Program-made: the position numbers and the translations under genes
The notes under the pieces: model-generated
Database searches by the model: none
What the model saw: the letters and a program-made list of their open reading frames with translations, nothing else
Told to the model about the DNA's origin: nothing
Part shown: positions 18,052 through 27,998 of the stretch, piece by piece
Numbering within the stretch: position 1 is the first letter of the stretch
Layout: each line of letters opens with the position of its first letter
DNA from: Mycobacterium hubeiense
GTDB lineage: Bacteria; Actinomycetota; Actinomycetes; Mycobacteriales; Mycobacteriaceae
Assembly (NCBI RefSeq): GCF_002838065.1
Contig: NZ_PIZU01000003.1
Location: forward strand, 124,001-188,000
Length of the DNA: 64,000 nt
Direction: 5' to 3'

Positions 18052-19215
18052 TCATCGCGGAACCCTCGGGACCTTCAGACCGGATGCCGCGATCATCTCC
18101 CGCATCACCTCGTTCACTCCACCACCGAATGTGATCACCAGATTCCGCTTGGTCTGGCTGTCGAGCCAGCGCAGCAGCTCAGCTGTCTCCGGATCGGCCG
18201 GATTGCCGTACTTGCCGACGATCTCCTCGGCGAGCCTACCCACCAACTGAATCCGTTCGGTGGAAAAGACTTTCGTGGCAGCGGCGTCGGCGACGTCGAT
18301 GGTCTCCCCCGCCGCGGCCACCTGCCAGTTGAGCAGTTCGTTGATCCGCCAGATCGCATGGATCTCGCCGAGGATGCGGCGCACGTCGTCGTGATCGATC
18401 GGCGCCGTTCCGTCAGCCTGAGGCTTGGACGCCCACGCGTGCACGCGGTCGTACACACCGGCGACGCGTCCCGCCGGGCCGAGCATCACGCGCTCGTGGT
18501 TGAGCTGGGTGGTGATCAGCTTCCAACCGGCGTTCTCCTCGCCGACGAGCATGTCCACCGGCACGCGCACGTCGTTGTAGTACGTGGCGTTGGTGTGGTG
18601 CGCGCCATCGGACAGGATCATCGGCGTCCACGAGTAGCCCGGATCCTTGGTGTCGACGATCAGGATCGAAATGCCTTTGTGCTTCACGGCTTCCGGGTCG
18701 GTGCGGCAGGCCAACCAGATGTAGTCGGCGTCGTGGCCGCCCGTCGTGAAGACTTTCTGGCCGTTGACGATGTACTCGTCGCCCTGCCGGACGGCGGTGG
18801 TGCGCAGCGATGCGAGGTCGGTACCGGCCTCGGGCTCGGTGTAGCCGATCGCGAAGTGCACTTCGCCGGCGAGGATGGCGGGTAGGAACTTCTTCTTCTG
18901 CTCCTCAGTGCCGTACACCTGCAGCGTCGGCCCGACGGTCTGCAACGTGACGGCGGGCAGTGGCACATCGGCCCGCTGCGCCTCGTTGACGAAGATCTGC
19001 TGCTCGATGGGGCCGTAGCCGAGGCCGCCGAACTCCTTGGGCCAGCCGACGCCCAGCTTGCCGTCGGAGCCCATCCTCTTGATCACCGCCCGGTACGCCT
19101 TGCCGTGCCGGTCGACCTCCATCTCCCTTCGCTCCTCCGGAGAGATGAGGCCCGAGAAATATTGCCGCAGTTCGGCTTGCAGCTGCCGCTGTTCGGGGGT
19201 CAGTTCGATGAACAT
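18052..19215 (-). CDS. fadE29: Acyl-CoA dehydrogenase ChsE2 (FadE29)
   Basis: 387-aa acyl-CoA dehydrogenase subunit. With ChsE1 it forms an alpha2-beta2 enzyme that dehydrogenates the three-carbon steroid side-chain CoA. FAD/substrate segments include HFAIGYTEPEAGTDLASL near residue 123 and NGQKVFTTGGHDADYIWLA. Start ATG 19215 (MFIELTPEQRQ) overlaps the end of chsE1 by 16 bases; the frame is open further upstream. In M. tuberculosis this subunit carries the catalytic glutamate, which is family knowledge rather than something I aligned. Confidence 0.94.
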   Translation of the reverse strand: MFIELTPEQRQLQAELRQYFSGLISPEERREMEVDRHGKAYRAVIKRMGSDGKLGVGWPKEFGGLGYGPIEQQIFVNEAQRADVPLPAVTLQTVGPTLQVYGTEEQKKKFLPAILAGEVHFAIGYTEPEAGTDLASLRTTAVRQGDEYIVNGQKVFTTGGHDADYIWLACRTDPEAVKHKGISILIVDTKDPGYSWTPMILSDGAHHTNATYYNDVRVPVDMLVGEENAGWKLITTQLNHERVMLGPAGRVAGVYDRVHAWASKPQADGTAPIDHDDVRRILGEIHAIWRINELLNWQVAAAGETIDVADAAATKVFSTERIQLVGRLAEEIVGKYGNPADPETAELLRWLDSQTKRNLVITFGGGVNEVMREMIAASGLKVPRVPR

Positions 19216-20213
19216 TGCGCTCCCACCAGATCGAGGCGATGCGAGGGTCCGCCCACCAGCCGGGTCAGGTCCTTGATGGTCGAGTAATAGCGGTCCATCG
19301 GGTAGGTGATGTCCATGCCCATACCGCCGTGCAGGTGGTGGCAGATCTGCATCACCGGCGGCGCCTGCGACGCCAGCCAGTAGCCGAGCACGTCGAGGTC
19401 GCCGTCTGCGTCGCGACCTTCGGACAGCCGCCACACCACCGACGTCGCCGCCAATGACAGTGTGCGCGAAGCGATATAGACCTCGGCGAGCTGTGCGGCC
19501 ACGGTCTGGAACGTCGACAACGGCTTGCCGAACTGCTCACGGGTCGCCACATAGTCCGCCGTCAGCCGCAGCGCGCCGGCCACCAGGCCCGCGGCGAACG
19601 CACCGATCGTCGCCAGCGCCAACTGGTTCACCCGACGCGGCTCCGCACCCTCCAGCACCCCGTCGACGTCGGCATCGGCGAACGTCACCGTGTACTCGTC
19701 GCTGCCGTTGGACGTCGGTGTCTTGGTGAGCGTCACACCGTCGGCCTTGGGGGACACCACGACAACGGCGCTGTCGGTCGTAACGATCATCCAATCCGCT
19801 TGCTCCGCATAGCCAACCGCGATCTTGGTGCCGTTCAGCTTGCCACCCGCGAACACCGTCGCCGGCCGGTCCGGCAGCGGGGCACCCGGTTCGTTGAGCG
19901 CCGCGGTCAACACCGCGCCCTTGGCGACGCCGGCCAGGTAGCGGTCCTGTTGTTCGTCGGAGGCCAGGTCCAGCAGCGGCACCACACCATGGCCGAGCGT
20001 CGCCAACGCCGGGCTGACGGTGCCGTGGCGGCCGATCTCGGTCAGCGCCGTCGCGACCTCCGGCAGGCCGACACCGTCGCCGCCGAGCCGTTCGGGTACC
20101 GGCAGGGCCGTCACCCCGCCGGAAACCAATGCGTCCCAACTGTTGTCGCGGTCCAGCACCGACGTGACGACGTCGGCGACCGCCTGCTGTTCTGGGTTCG
20201 GCGTGAAATCCAT
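19200..20213 (-). CDS. fadE28: Acyl-CoA dehydrogenase ChsE1 (FadE28)
   Basis: 337-aa partner subunit of ChsE2, short for an acyl-CoA dehydrogenase as usual for the half-site subunits of these heterotetramers. The C-terminal LRLTADYVATREQFGKPLSTFQ motif contributes FAD contacts. Start ATG 20213 (MDFTPNPEQQ) shares one base with the cyp125 stop (TGATG). Second gene of the operon. Confidence 0.93.
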   Translation of the reverse strand: MDFTPNPEQQAVADVVTSVLDRDNSWDALVSGGVTALPVPERLGGDGVGLPEVATALTEIGRHGTVSPALATLGHGVVPLLDLASDEQQDRYLAGVAKGAVLTAALNEPGAPLPDRPATVFAGGKLNGTKIAVGYAEQADWMIVTTDSAVVVVSPKADGVTLTKTPTSNGSDEYTVTFADADVDGVLEGAEPRRVNQLALATIGAFAAGLVAGALRLTADYVATREQFGKPLSTFQTVAAQLAEVYIASRTLSLAATSVVWRLSEGRDADGDLDVLGYWLASQAPPVMQICHHLHGGMGMDITYPMDRYYSTIKDLTRLVGGPSHRLDLVGAQCSSN

Positions 20214-21487
20214 CAGTGGGCTTCCGCCTGATTCGCCGACCCGGCGGCTGGGCACTTTCCGGTGTAATCGACCTGCCAGTGCTTGATCCCGTTGAGCCAG
20301 CCCGATTTCAGCCGCTCAGGCTCACCGATCGGCTTGAGATCGGGCATGTGGTCGGCGACGGCGTTGAAGATCAGGTTGATGGTCATGCGGGCCAGGTTCG
20401 CGCCGATGCAGTAGTGGGCACCGGTGCCGCCGAAACCGACGTGCGGGTTCGGGCTGCGCAGGATGTTGAAATTGTGCGGCTCCTCGAAGACCTCTTCGTC
20501 GAAGTTGGCCGAGCGGTAGGACATCACCACCCGCTCGCCCTTCTTGATCTTGACGCCCGACAATTCGGTGTCCTCCAGCGCGGTGCGCTGGAACGCCGAC
20601 ACGGGCGTCGCCCAGCGCACGATCTCGTCGGCCGCGGTCTCGGGACGCTCCTTCTTGTAGAGCTCCCACTGATCGGGGTTCTGCGAGAACGCGATCATGC
20701 CGTGGGTGATCGAGTTGCGGGTGGTCTCGTTGCCGGCCACTGCGAGCATCACCACGAAGAAGCCGAACTCGTCGTCGGAGAGCTTCTCGCCGTCGATGTC
20801 GGCCTGCACCAGCTGCGTGACGATGTCGTCGGTGGGATTCTTGGCGCGCTCCTCGGCCATCTTCATGGCGTACTGGATCAACTCGACCGACGACATCGCC
20901 GGATCGATGTCGGCGTACTCGGGATCCTCGCCGGCGGTCATCTCGTTGGACCAGCGGAAGAGCTCCATCCGGTCCTCCTGCGGCACACCGAGCAGCCCGG
21001 CGATGGCCTGCAGCGGCAGCTCGCAGGACACCTGCTCGACGAAATCACCGGTGCCCGCCGCCACGGCCTTCTCGGCGATCTTCTGGGCGCGGGTCCGCAA
21101 CTCGTCCTCGAGTCGGCCGACAGCGCGCGGGGTGAAACCGCGCGAGATGATCTTGCGCAGCCGGGTGTGCTGCGGCGCGTCCATGTTCAGCAGCACGTTG
21201 CGCTGCAAGTCGATGGCCTCGCGCGTCATGTCCTGCGGCCAGACCGGGATGGCGCCGTCGGGCGAGCTACCGAAGATGTCGTTGCGCTTCGACACCTCCT
21301 TGACGTCGGCATGCTTGGTCACCAGCCAGTAGCCTTTGTCTCCGAACCCGCCGGTGCCACCTGGCACGTCGACCCAGTGGATGGGCTCGGACTTGCGCAG
21401 CTCGGCGAGTTCCGCGACGGGCAGGCCCTTGAGGTTCAGGTCCGCGTCGAGGAAGTCGAAGCCTTCAGGCAGGTTGGGGCAGGCCAT
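20213..21487 (-). CDS. cyp125: Steroid C26 monooxygenase CYP125
   Basis: 424-aa cytochrome P450 that oxidises C26 (C27) of cholesterol and cholest-4-en-3-one to the carboxylate, starting side-chain degradation. I-helix AGNETTRN, the ExxR of DEIVRW, and the heme loop GFGGTGAHYCIGANLAR with Cys at about residue 360 are all present. A GAGGAG lies seven bases before the ATG. First gene of the cyp125-chsE1-chsE2-chsH2-chsH1-ltp2 operon, divergent from fadA5 with KstR sites between. Confidence 0.96.
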   Translation of the reverse strand: MACPNLPEGFDFLDADLNLKGLPVAELAELRKSEPIHWVDVPGGTGGFGDKGYWLVTKHADVKEVSKRNDIFGSSPDGAIPVWPQDMTREAIDLQRNVLLNMDAPQHTRLRKIISRGFTPRAVGRLEDELRTRAQKIAEKAVAAGTGDFVEQVSCELPLQAIAGLLGVPQEDRMELFRWSNEMTAGEDPEYADIDPAMSSVELIQYAMKMAEERAKNPTDDIVTQLVQADIDGEKLSDDEFGFFVVMLAVAGNETTRNSITHGMIAFSQNPDQWELYKKERPETAADEIVRWATPVSAFQRTALEDTELSGVKIKKGERVVMSYRSANFDEEVFEEPHNFNILRSPNPHVGFGGTGAHYCIGANLARMTINLIFNAVADHMPDLKPIGEPERLKSGWLNGIKHWQVDYTGKCPAAGSANQAEAH

Positions 21488-21501
21488 GCGATGCTCCTCA
21501 A

Positions 21502-21515
21502 GACAACTTGGTCTA
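21502..21515. promoter_or_regulatory. Degenerate KstR-like site upstream of cyp125
   Basis: GACAACTTGGTCTA keeps AAC and TCTA of the KstR consensus with a weaker other half. It lies 15 bases from the cyp125 start. It is a plausible second site next to the better one at 21591-21604. Confidence 0.45.
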
Positions 21516-21590
21516 GTTCCAATTCAGACCATTGAAACATGCCTTCATTGCAGATCAAAGGCACGGCTTCATCGCTGCTTGTCAGAGTAA

Positions 21591-21604
21591 TGAAACGTGT
21601 TCTA
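21591..21604. promoter_or_regulatory. KstR operator in the cyp125-fadA5 intergenic region
   Basis: TGAAACGTGTTCTA matches TnnAACnnGTTCTA, with one weak half. It ends 11 bases before the fadA5 start and should control both divergent operons. Confidence 0.75.
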
Positions 21605-21605
21605 G

Positions 21606-22778
<1,173 letters not shown>

Positions 22779-23156
22779 ATGACGGTGTCCGACGCCGAGC
22801 GCATCGCGGCGGCGCAGGCCTACATCAGTTCGCTCGCCAGCCATCAGGCCGACGACGTGCCATTCGCGCCGGACTGCACCCGCATCGAGGTGGGGCTCAA
22901 GACGGGCTTCTCCGGAAATCACCTGCGCCGCAGCCTGAATCGCGGGCTGCAATACCGGGTGATCTCAGCGACGACCGCGCCCGAGTTCACCGTCGACGGC
23001 GACGAGGTGCGTGCCCGCTTCGACGTCATCACCAAGCCGTCGCTCGCGGGGCGGCGGGTGTGCGCGCATATTGACGAGACGTTCCTGATCCCGGCCAGTG
23101 ACGGGCAGATCCACCACATCCGGGCGCGCATCCGCCCATTCATCCAGCGCTCGTAG
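22779..23156 (+). CDS. Conserved hypothetical protein between fadA5 and ddn
   Basis: 125-aa soluble protein with no signal peptide. ATG 22779 directly abuts the fadA5 TAG, so it is in the fadA5 transcript. The pattern (N-terminal helix AAQAYISSLASHQ, then beta-rich segments with FDVITKP and IDETFLIP) suggests an NTF2-like fold, seen in many small hydratases and isomerases, but I cannot assign a family. KstR-linked position makes a sterol role possible. Confidence 0.7.
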   Translation: MTVSDAERIAAAQAYISSLASHQADDVPFAPDCTRIEVGLKTGFSGNHLRRSLNRGLQYRVISATTAPEFTVDGDEVRARFDVITKPSLAGRRVCAHIDETFLIPASDGQIHHIRARIRPFIQRS

Positions 23157-23624
<468 letters not shown>

Positions 23625-23804
23625 GCCGGCGTAGGTGTCGGATTGAGGTCAAATAGTGGCTTCAATCCTGCACTTAGTGCCGCATGCCTGAGAAATTGAC
23701 GCATCCGCAGTAGACAGTTTCTCCGATGTGTGTACAGTGAGCGCGCACACAGTTAACGCCGTACGTGTGACAGCCCACACGGCGGTGAACAGACGGAGTA
23801 CTAC

Positions 23805-25160
23805 ATGCGAAGTCATTCGCCACGCAAAACCGCGCGCGTCATCGCGACAGCCTTGACAGCCAGTGCCCTATTCGTCGCCTCAGGCCTGCCCGCGGCCGCC
23901 ATGACGGTGACCTTCATTCGACATGGCGAGTCCCATGCCAACGCCAACAACAGAATCGACACCTCCGTGCCGGGGCCAGATCTGACGCCCACCGGCGAGG
24001 CTCAGGCAGACACCATCGCCGACGTGCTCCAGTCCGCTGAGTTTGTCAACCAGTACGGCGCCATCGACGCCGTCTACGCCTCGACCATGGTCCGCACCCA
24101 GCAGACCGCTGCGCCACTCGCGAATGATCTGGGGCTGACGACTGTCGTCATCGGCCAGCCGAAGAACGACAACGCGGGCCAGCGCATCGGCGTGCATGAG
24201 CTCAGTGCGGGCATCTTCGAGGGCTTGCCCGAGAAAGACGGCATCGGCCGCATCGGCTACATCGTTGCGCCGTTGGCCTGGACATTGGGCCTGCAATTCG
24301 TTCGGACCCCCGGCGGCGAGAGCGGCTTGGAGTTCAACGAGCGCATGACCAACGCGATGAAACAGATCGAGGAGGACACCCCCGCCGGCGCGGACGGTGA
24401 GCAGAACGCCGCGGTGTTCTCGCACGGCGCGACGATCATGTTCTGGACCATGATGAACGTCGAAAACCCTGATCTGCTGCTGATCGTCCAGCACCCGCTG
24501 GAGAACACCGATGTCGTGGTCGTGGAAGGCAGCGAAGAAGAGGGCTGGACGCTGGTGAGCTGGGCCGGCCAGCCCGTCGACCAGGATCCGTCGCTGCCGG
24601 TCAAGCTGTTCGTCAACACGCGCGATCTGATCGTCGCGCCGCAGCAAGCGCTCTACAACATGCGGGTACCGGTTCTGACGCCGGACTTCCCGGCGATAGC
24701 CGAAACGGCGGCTCAAGGCGTCAGGGACGTCGGCGCGGCGTCGGTCGAGTTCGTCACCGGCACCATCACCGACATTGCCGACTCGGTGCGTGGCGTGATC
24801 CCGACGAGCTTGGATCAGCAGGAGTCACCGGCGACTGCCACGACCCTCGGTGAGCCGGCCGACGAGCCGACGTCGGCCGAACCGCTGGCCAACGCGGAGG
24901 TGGACACCGACAAATCCAATGGCGCAACGGATTTGACGGACGGCAACAAGGCCCGGCCGGGCGTGTCCAAGGCCGTTACCCGCGCGAGCGAACGAGTGCG
25001 CGACGCCGTCGAGGACGCCCGCGACGACGTCACCGCATCGCTGGGCAAGGTGCGCGAGGCGGTCAAGAACGCCGCCGACGCGGGGCGCGACCGCGACGCC
25101 GACAACAACAAGACGGACAGTGGCGACACCGGCGATACGGGCGACAAAGACGCCGCCTGA
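23805..25160 (+). CDS. Exported histidine phosphatase family protein with long charged tail
   Basis: 451-aa protein. A Sec signal peptide covers about residues 1-32 (ending PAAA). The phosphoglycerate-mutase-like domain follows with the catalytic RHGES at residues 39-43 and VFSHGATIMF as the second His motif. From about residue 290 it continues into a roughly 160-residue low-complexity, Asp/Ala/Thr-rich, partly helical tail ending in DSGDTGDTGDKDAA, predicted disordered. GGAG lies eight bases before ATG 23805. The substrate is not predictable. A strong terminator follows. Confidence 0.85.
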   Translation: MRSHSPRKTARVIATALTASALFVASGLPAAAMTVTFIRHGESHANANNRIDTSVPGPDLTPTGEAQADTIADVLQSAEFVNQYGAIDAVYASTMVRTQQTAAPLANDLGLTTVVIGQPKNDNAGQRIGVHELSAGIFEGLPEKDGIGRIGYIVAPLAWTLGLQFVRTPGGESGLEFNERMTNAMKQIEEDTPAGADGEQNAAVFSHGATIMFWTMMNVENPDLLLIVQHPLENTDVVVVEGSEEEGWTLVSWAGQPVDQDPSLPVKLFVNTRDLIVAPQQALYNMRVPVLTPDFPAIAETAAQGVRDVGAASVEFVTGTITDIADSVRGVIPTSLDQQESPATATTLGEPADEPTSAEPLANAEVDTDKSNGATDLTDGNKARPGVSKAVTRASERVRDAVEDARDDVTASLGKVREAVKNAADAGRDRDADNNKTDSGDTGDTGDKDAA

Positions 25161-25178
25161 CGCCGCGCCACCCGACGA

Positions 25179-25215
25179 GCAATCGGCCCCCTCTCCGCCC
25201 GAGGGGGCCGATTGC
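25179..25215 (+). terminator. Strong hairpin terminator after the histidine phosphatase gene
   Basis: A perfect 15-base stem: GCAATCGGCCCCCTC (25179-25193) pairs with GAGGGGGCCGATTGC (25201-25215) across a seven-base loop. A short CGTTTC follows. It ends the phosphatase transcript and separates it from the arsR promoter. Confidence 0.85.
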
Positions 25216-25232
25216 CGTTTCTGCGACGCGTC

Positions 25233-25278
25233 TTGACACCGCCTTCGTAAGTTGGTACTAACGGTAAGTGACTACTTA
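25233..25278 (+). promoter_or_regulatory. Sigma-A-like promoter and likely ArsR operator
   Basis: TTGACA at 25233-25238 and TACTAA at 25256-25261 are 17 bases apart, a good housekeeping promoter. The start point would fall at or next to the GTG at 25268, so the mRNA is probably leaderless. The inverted repeat TAAGT-GACT-ACTTA (25265-25278) overlaps the start codon and could be the autoregulatory operator. Confidence 0.65.
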
Positions 25279-25588
25279 CGCGGAGGTTCTGGAATCGCTC
25301 GCCGATCCCACTCGGCGCGAGATACTCGAGCTGCTGCGCAAGAAGCCGTCTTCGGTACAGGAACTCGCCGATCAGCTTCCCGTCAGTCGACCGGCGGTGT
25401 CGCAGCATCTCAAGATCCTCAATGCCGCAGGCATTGTCGCGGCCCATCCCGACGGCACGAAGCGCATCTACACCGTGACGCCGGACGGGTTCGAGGTGCT
25501 GCGCCAATGGCTTGACGTCATGTGGCGCGATGTCCTCGACGCGTTCGCCAAGTTCGCCAACAACCCCGATGCAGGAGGTAAACCATGA
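25268..25588 (+). CDS. ArsR family winged-helix regulator
   Basis: 106-aa ArsR/SmtB protein. The helix-turn-helix is VQELADQLPVSRPAVSQHLKIL (about residues 34-55), after the typical ADPTRREILELL. The metal-site cysteines of metal sensors are absent. It belongs to the subgroup paired with SRPBCC proteins: its end overlaps the next gene by four bases (ATGA). GTG start fits the promoter geometry, and a conventional Shine-Dalgarno is lacking. Confidence 0.9.
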   Translation: MTTYAEVLESLADPTRREILELLRKKPSSVQELADQLPVSRPAVSQHLKILNAAGIVAAHPDGTKRIYTVTPDGFEVLRQWLDVMWRDVLDAFAKFANNPDAGGKP

Positions 25589-26052
25589 CCACCGCCACCG
25601 ATGTCCGTCGCGAAGCCATCGTCGCCGGCTCGCCCGCGCGGGCGTTCGACCTGTTCACCAACCACATGGCCGAGTGGTGGCCACCCGACCATCACTTGGC
25701 CAGCTCGCCCGTGGTAGCGACAACCGTCGAGCCGCGCGTGGGCGGTCGCATCTTCGACACCTGCGAAGACGGCAGCGAATCGGTGTGGGGTCAGGTCACC
25801 GAATGGAATCCGCCGTCGCAGTTGGGATTCGCGTGGATGATCACCGCGAACTGGCAGCTGGAGACCGATATTGAGAAGGCGTCGCGGGTCTCTGTGTCCT
25901 TCCTCCCTGACGGGGAGAGAACCCGAGTCGTCCTCGTACACAACGAATTCTGGCGTCTCGGCGACGGTGGCCAGGGTATGGCCGACGCGGTCGGGTCACC
26001 CGACGGCTGGGGAATGGGGCTCAACCGGTTCGCCGAGTACGCGGCGTCGTAG
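25585..26052 (+). CDS. SRPBCC (AHSA1-like) domain protein
   Basis: 155-aa START/Bet v1-like protein of the AHSA1 family (VEPRVGGRIFDTCEDGSES, then WGQVTEWNPPSQLGFAW). Such proteins bind small hydrophobic ligands and often pair with ArsR regulators. Translationally coupled to arsR. Its last 57 bases overlap the convergent TRAP permease gene. Confidence 0.88.
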   Translation: MTTATDVRREAIVAGSPARAFDLFTNHMAEWWPPDHHLASSPVVATTVEPRVGGRIFDTCEDGSESVWGQVTEWNPPSQLGFAWMITANWQLETDIEKASRVSVSFLPDGERTRVVLVHNEFWRLGDGGQGMADAVGSPDGWGMGLNRFAEYAAS

Positions 26053-27927
26053 CACCAGGTGTACGGCCACCGCCACGGCGAGCAGTACGACGCCGATGAT
26101 GATGGTCTCGATGCGCAAGTACAACAGCAGCGCGGCGGCCGGGGCGCACAGCAAGCGTTCCGGCCAGCCCGCGCGACGCACCAGCCAGCCTCCGGTGGCC
26201 ACGGCCAGCGCAGCCACCGCCAAGCCTGCGACTGCTGTGGTCCAAGCGATTTCGGCAAACGGCCGCAACCCGAGCAAGGCTTGGCCGTTGTCCGTCAGCA
26301 CGAACGCGAACGGCACCAAGAACGCCGGCAGCGTGTACTTCCATGTCTGCCACATCGTCGGGATCACCCGTCCACCGGTGATCGCCGACGCCGCGACGGA
26401 GGCCAGGGCGGTCGGCGGAGTCACCTCCGACAGCACCGCGAAGTAAAACACGAACATCGCCGCGGCGGGTGCGACGACACCCAAATCCTGTAGTGCCGGA
26501 CCGACGATCACCCAACTGATCACGAACGACGCCGTCACGGGCACCGCGAGCCCGAGCACTGCGACGGCCAACGCGGCGAACACCGCAGTGATCACCAACA
26601 CCAGCGCCGGGTTCTCGGTGATCGCGCGTGCGGCGTTCACCAGGATCGAGTGCAGCTGAAGGCCCAACCCGGTCCTGGTGATCATCGCGGCGATGACACC
26701 CGCGGCCGCACACACCGCGGCCACCGCAAGCACGCCGCGCACGCCGTTGGCCAACGCGGTATACAGCCGGCCGGGCGTCATTCGATGCTCTTTGTCCAAG
26801 TAGGACAACACAATCTGAGCCGCCGTCGCGTAGACAACCGCCTTGAACGCCGGCATGCCGACGGCGAGGAACACCACGATGAGCACCAGCGAGATCAGGT
26901 GGTAGCCGAACCTGCCGAGCAGCCGCCACGTCGACTGCGTCGCCACCTCCACTTCGCGCGCTCCATAGCGACGGGCGTCGATCTCCACGGCCAGCAGGAT
27001 GCCCAGGTAGTACAGCAGCGTCGGCACGATCGCCCAGATCAATACCGTCAGATACGGCACCCCGAGGTACTCGGCGATGATGAACGCCGCGGCTCCCATC
27101 GTCGGCGGCGACAGGATCGCGCCGATCCCGGCGGCGGCCAACATGCCTCCGGCGTTCTCCGCCGGGTAACCGGCGCGGCGCAGCACCGGCCAGCACACCG
27201 AACCCAGGCTGACCGTCGTCGCGGTGCCCGAACCCGACACGCTGCCGAGCAGGAAACCGGCCAGCGTCACGGTGCGGCCGGGCGCGGCCCGCGACCGCCG
27301 GAACGCGGCAAAAGACAAGTCGATGAAGAACTTTGACGCGCCGGACGAGTCGAGCACCGCGCCGTAGATGGTGAACAACACGATGTAGGTGGCCGCAACG
27401 TCCAATGGCACCCCGTACAGGCCCGTCGACTGCAAATACCCCGCGCTGATGATCTGGTCCCAATCCACGCCCGCATGCGCGATCGCGGCGTTCTGCGGCA
27501 GGTAACCGCCGTAGTAGGCGTAGGCCAGCGCGACCAGGCACACGATCGGCAACGCGAGACCGGTGGTGCGGCGGCACGCCTCCAGCACGAGGAAGAGCAC
27601 CAACGACCCTGCGATGACGTCGACCACCCCCGGCGCGCCCTGCCGGCCGAGGAACGCGTCGAACCCGCCGCCACCGTCGCCAATGATGAAGGGCAGCAAC
27701 GGATATAGACAGACCACCAACGCCAGCACGGCCAGCAGCCAGTCAACAGGGGTCGGGTTGGTGGTCTGACGCCCGAGGCCCGAGCGGTAGCACAGCAGCG
27801 TCAACGGCAGCACCGCCGCCAGGAACAGGATCAGCGAGAACTGATTGCCCTGCGCCAGCGGGAAGAACACCTGGTAGAGCGTGAAAAGCCCGATCAGCAC
27901 ACAGGCAGCGGCGACCAGGTGGCCCAC
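25996..27927 (-). CDS. TRAP transporter fused permease (4TM+12TM), TAXI type
   Basis: 643-aa integral membrane protein with about 16 or more hydrophobic segments. It combines the small and large TRAP subunits, as in TAXI-TRAP systems. The large-subunit signatures include GSVSGSGTATTVSLGSV, AAGIGAILSPPTMGAAAFIIAEY and AVLSEVTPPTALAS. GTG 27927 is the only standard start in frame after the preceding stop; about 24 codons upstream of it are also open but lack a usual start. It lies 71 bases after the TAXI binding-protein gene on the same strand. TRAP systems drive uptake with an ion gradient. Substrate unknown; see findings. Confidence 0.9.
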   Translation of the reverse strand: MGHLVAAACVLIGLFTLYQVFFPLAQGNQFSLILFLAAVLPLTLLCYRSGLGRQTTNPTPVDWLLAVLALVVCLYPLLPFIIGDGGGGFDAFLGRQGAPGVVDVIAGSLVLFLVLEACRRTTGLALPIVCLVALAYAYYGGYLPQNAAIAHAGVDWDQIISAGYLQSTGLYGVPLDVAATYIVLFTIYGAVLDSSGASKFFIDLSFAAFRRSRAAPGRTVTLAGFLLGSVSGSGTATTVSLGSVCWPVLRRAGYPAENAGGMLAAAGIGAILSPPTMGAAAFIIAEYLGVPYLTVLIWAIVPTLLYYLGILLAVEIDARRYGAREVEVATQSTWRLLGRFGYHLISLVLIVVFLAVGMPAFKAVVYATAAQIVLSYLDKEHRMTPGRLYTALANGVRGVLAVAAVCAAAGVIAAMITRTGLGLQLHSILVNAARAITENPALVLVITAVFAALAVAVLGLAVPVTASFVISWVIVGPALQDLGVVAPAAAMFVFYFAVLSEVTPPTALASVAASAITGGRVIPTMWQTWKYTLPAFLVPFAFVLTDNGQALLGLRPFAEIAWTTAVAGLAVAALAVATGGWLVRRAGWPERLLCAPAAALLLYLRIETIIIGVVLLAVAVAVHLVLRRRVLGEPVEPHSPAVG

Positions 27928-27998
27928 CCATCCCGTCAGCTCGCGGGCCGGCTTCTCCTCCTCATACGCGACCGACGGCGAGGCCGCCTCGCGCTCGC

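Noticed and set aside
20216..21535. 439-aa plus-strand open frame opposite cyp125
   Set aside because: Antisense of a P450 with all signature motifs; composition is that of a shadow frame.
26021..27577. 518-aa same-strand frame inside the TRAP permease
   Set aside because: Arg/Gly/Asp-rich out-of-frame reading; the real frame has clear membrane segments.
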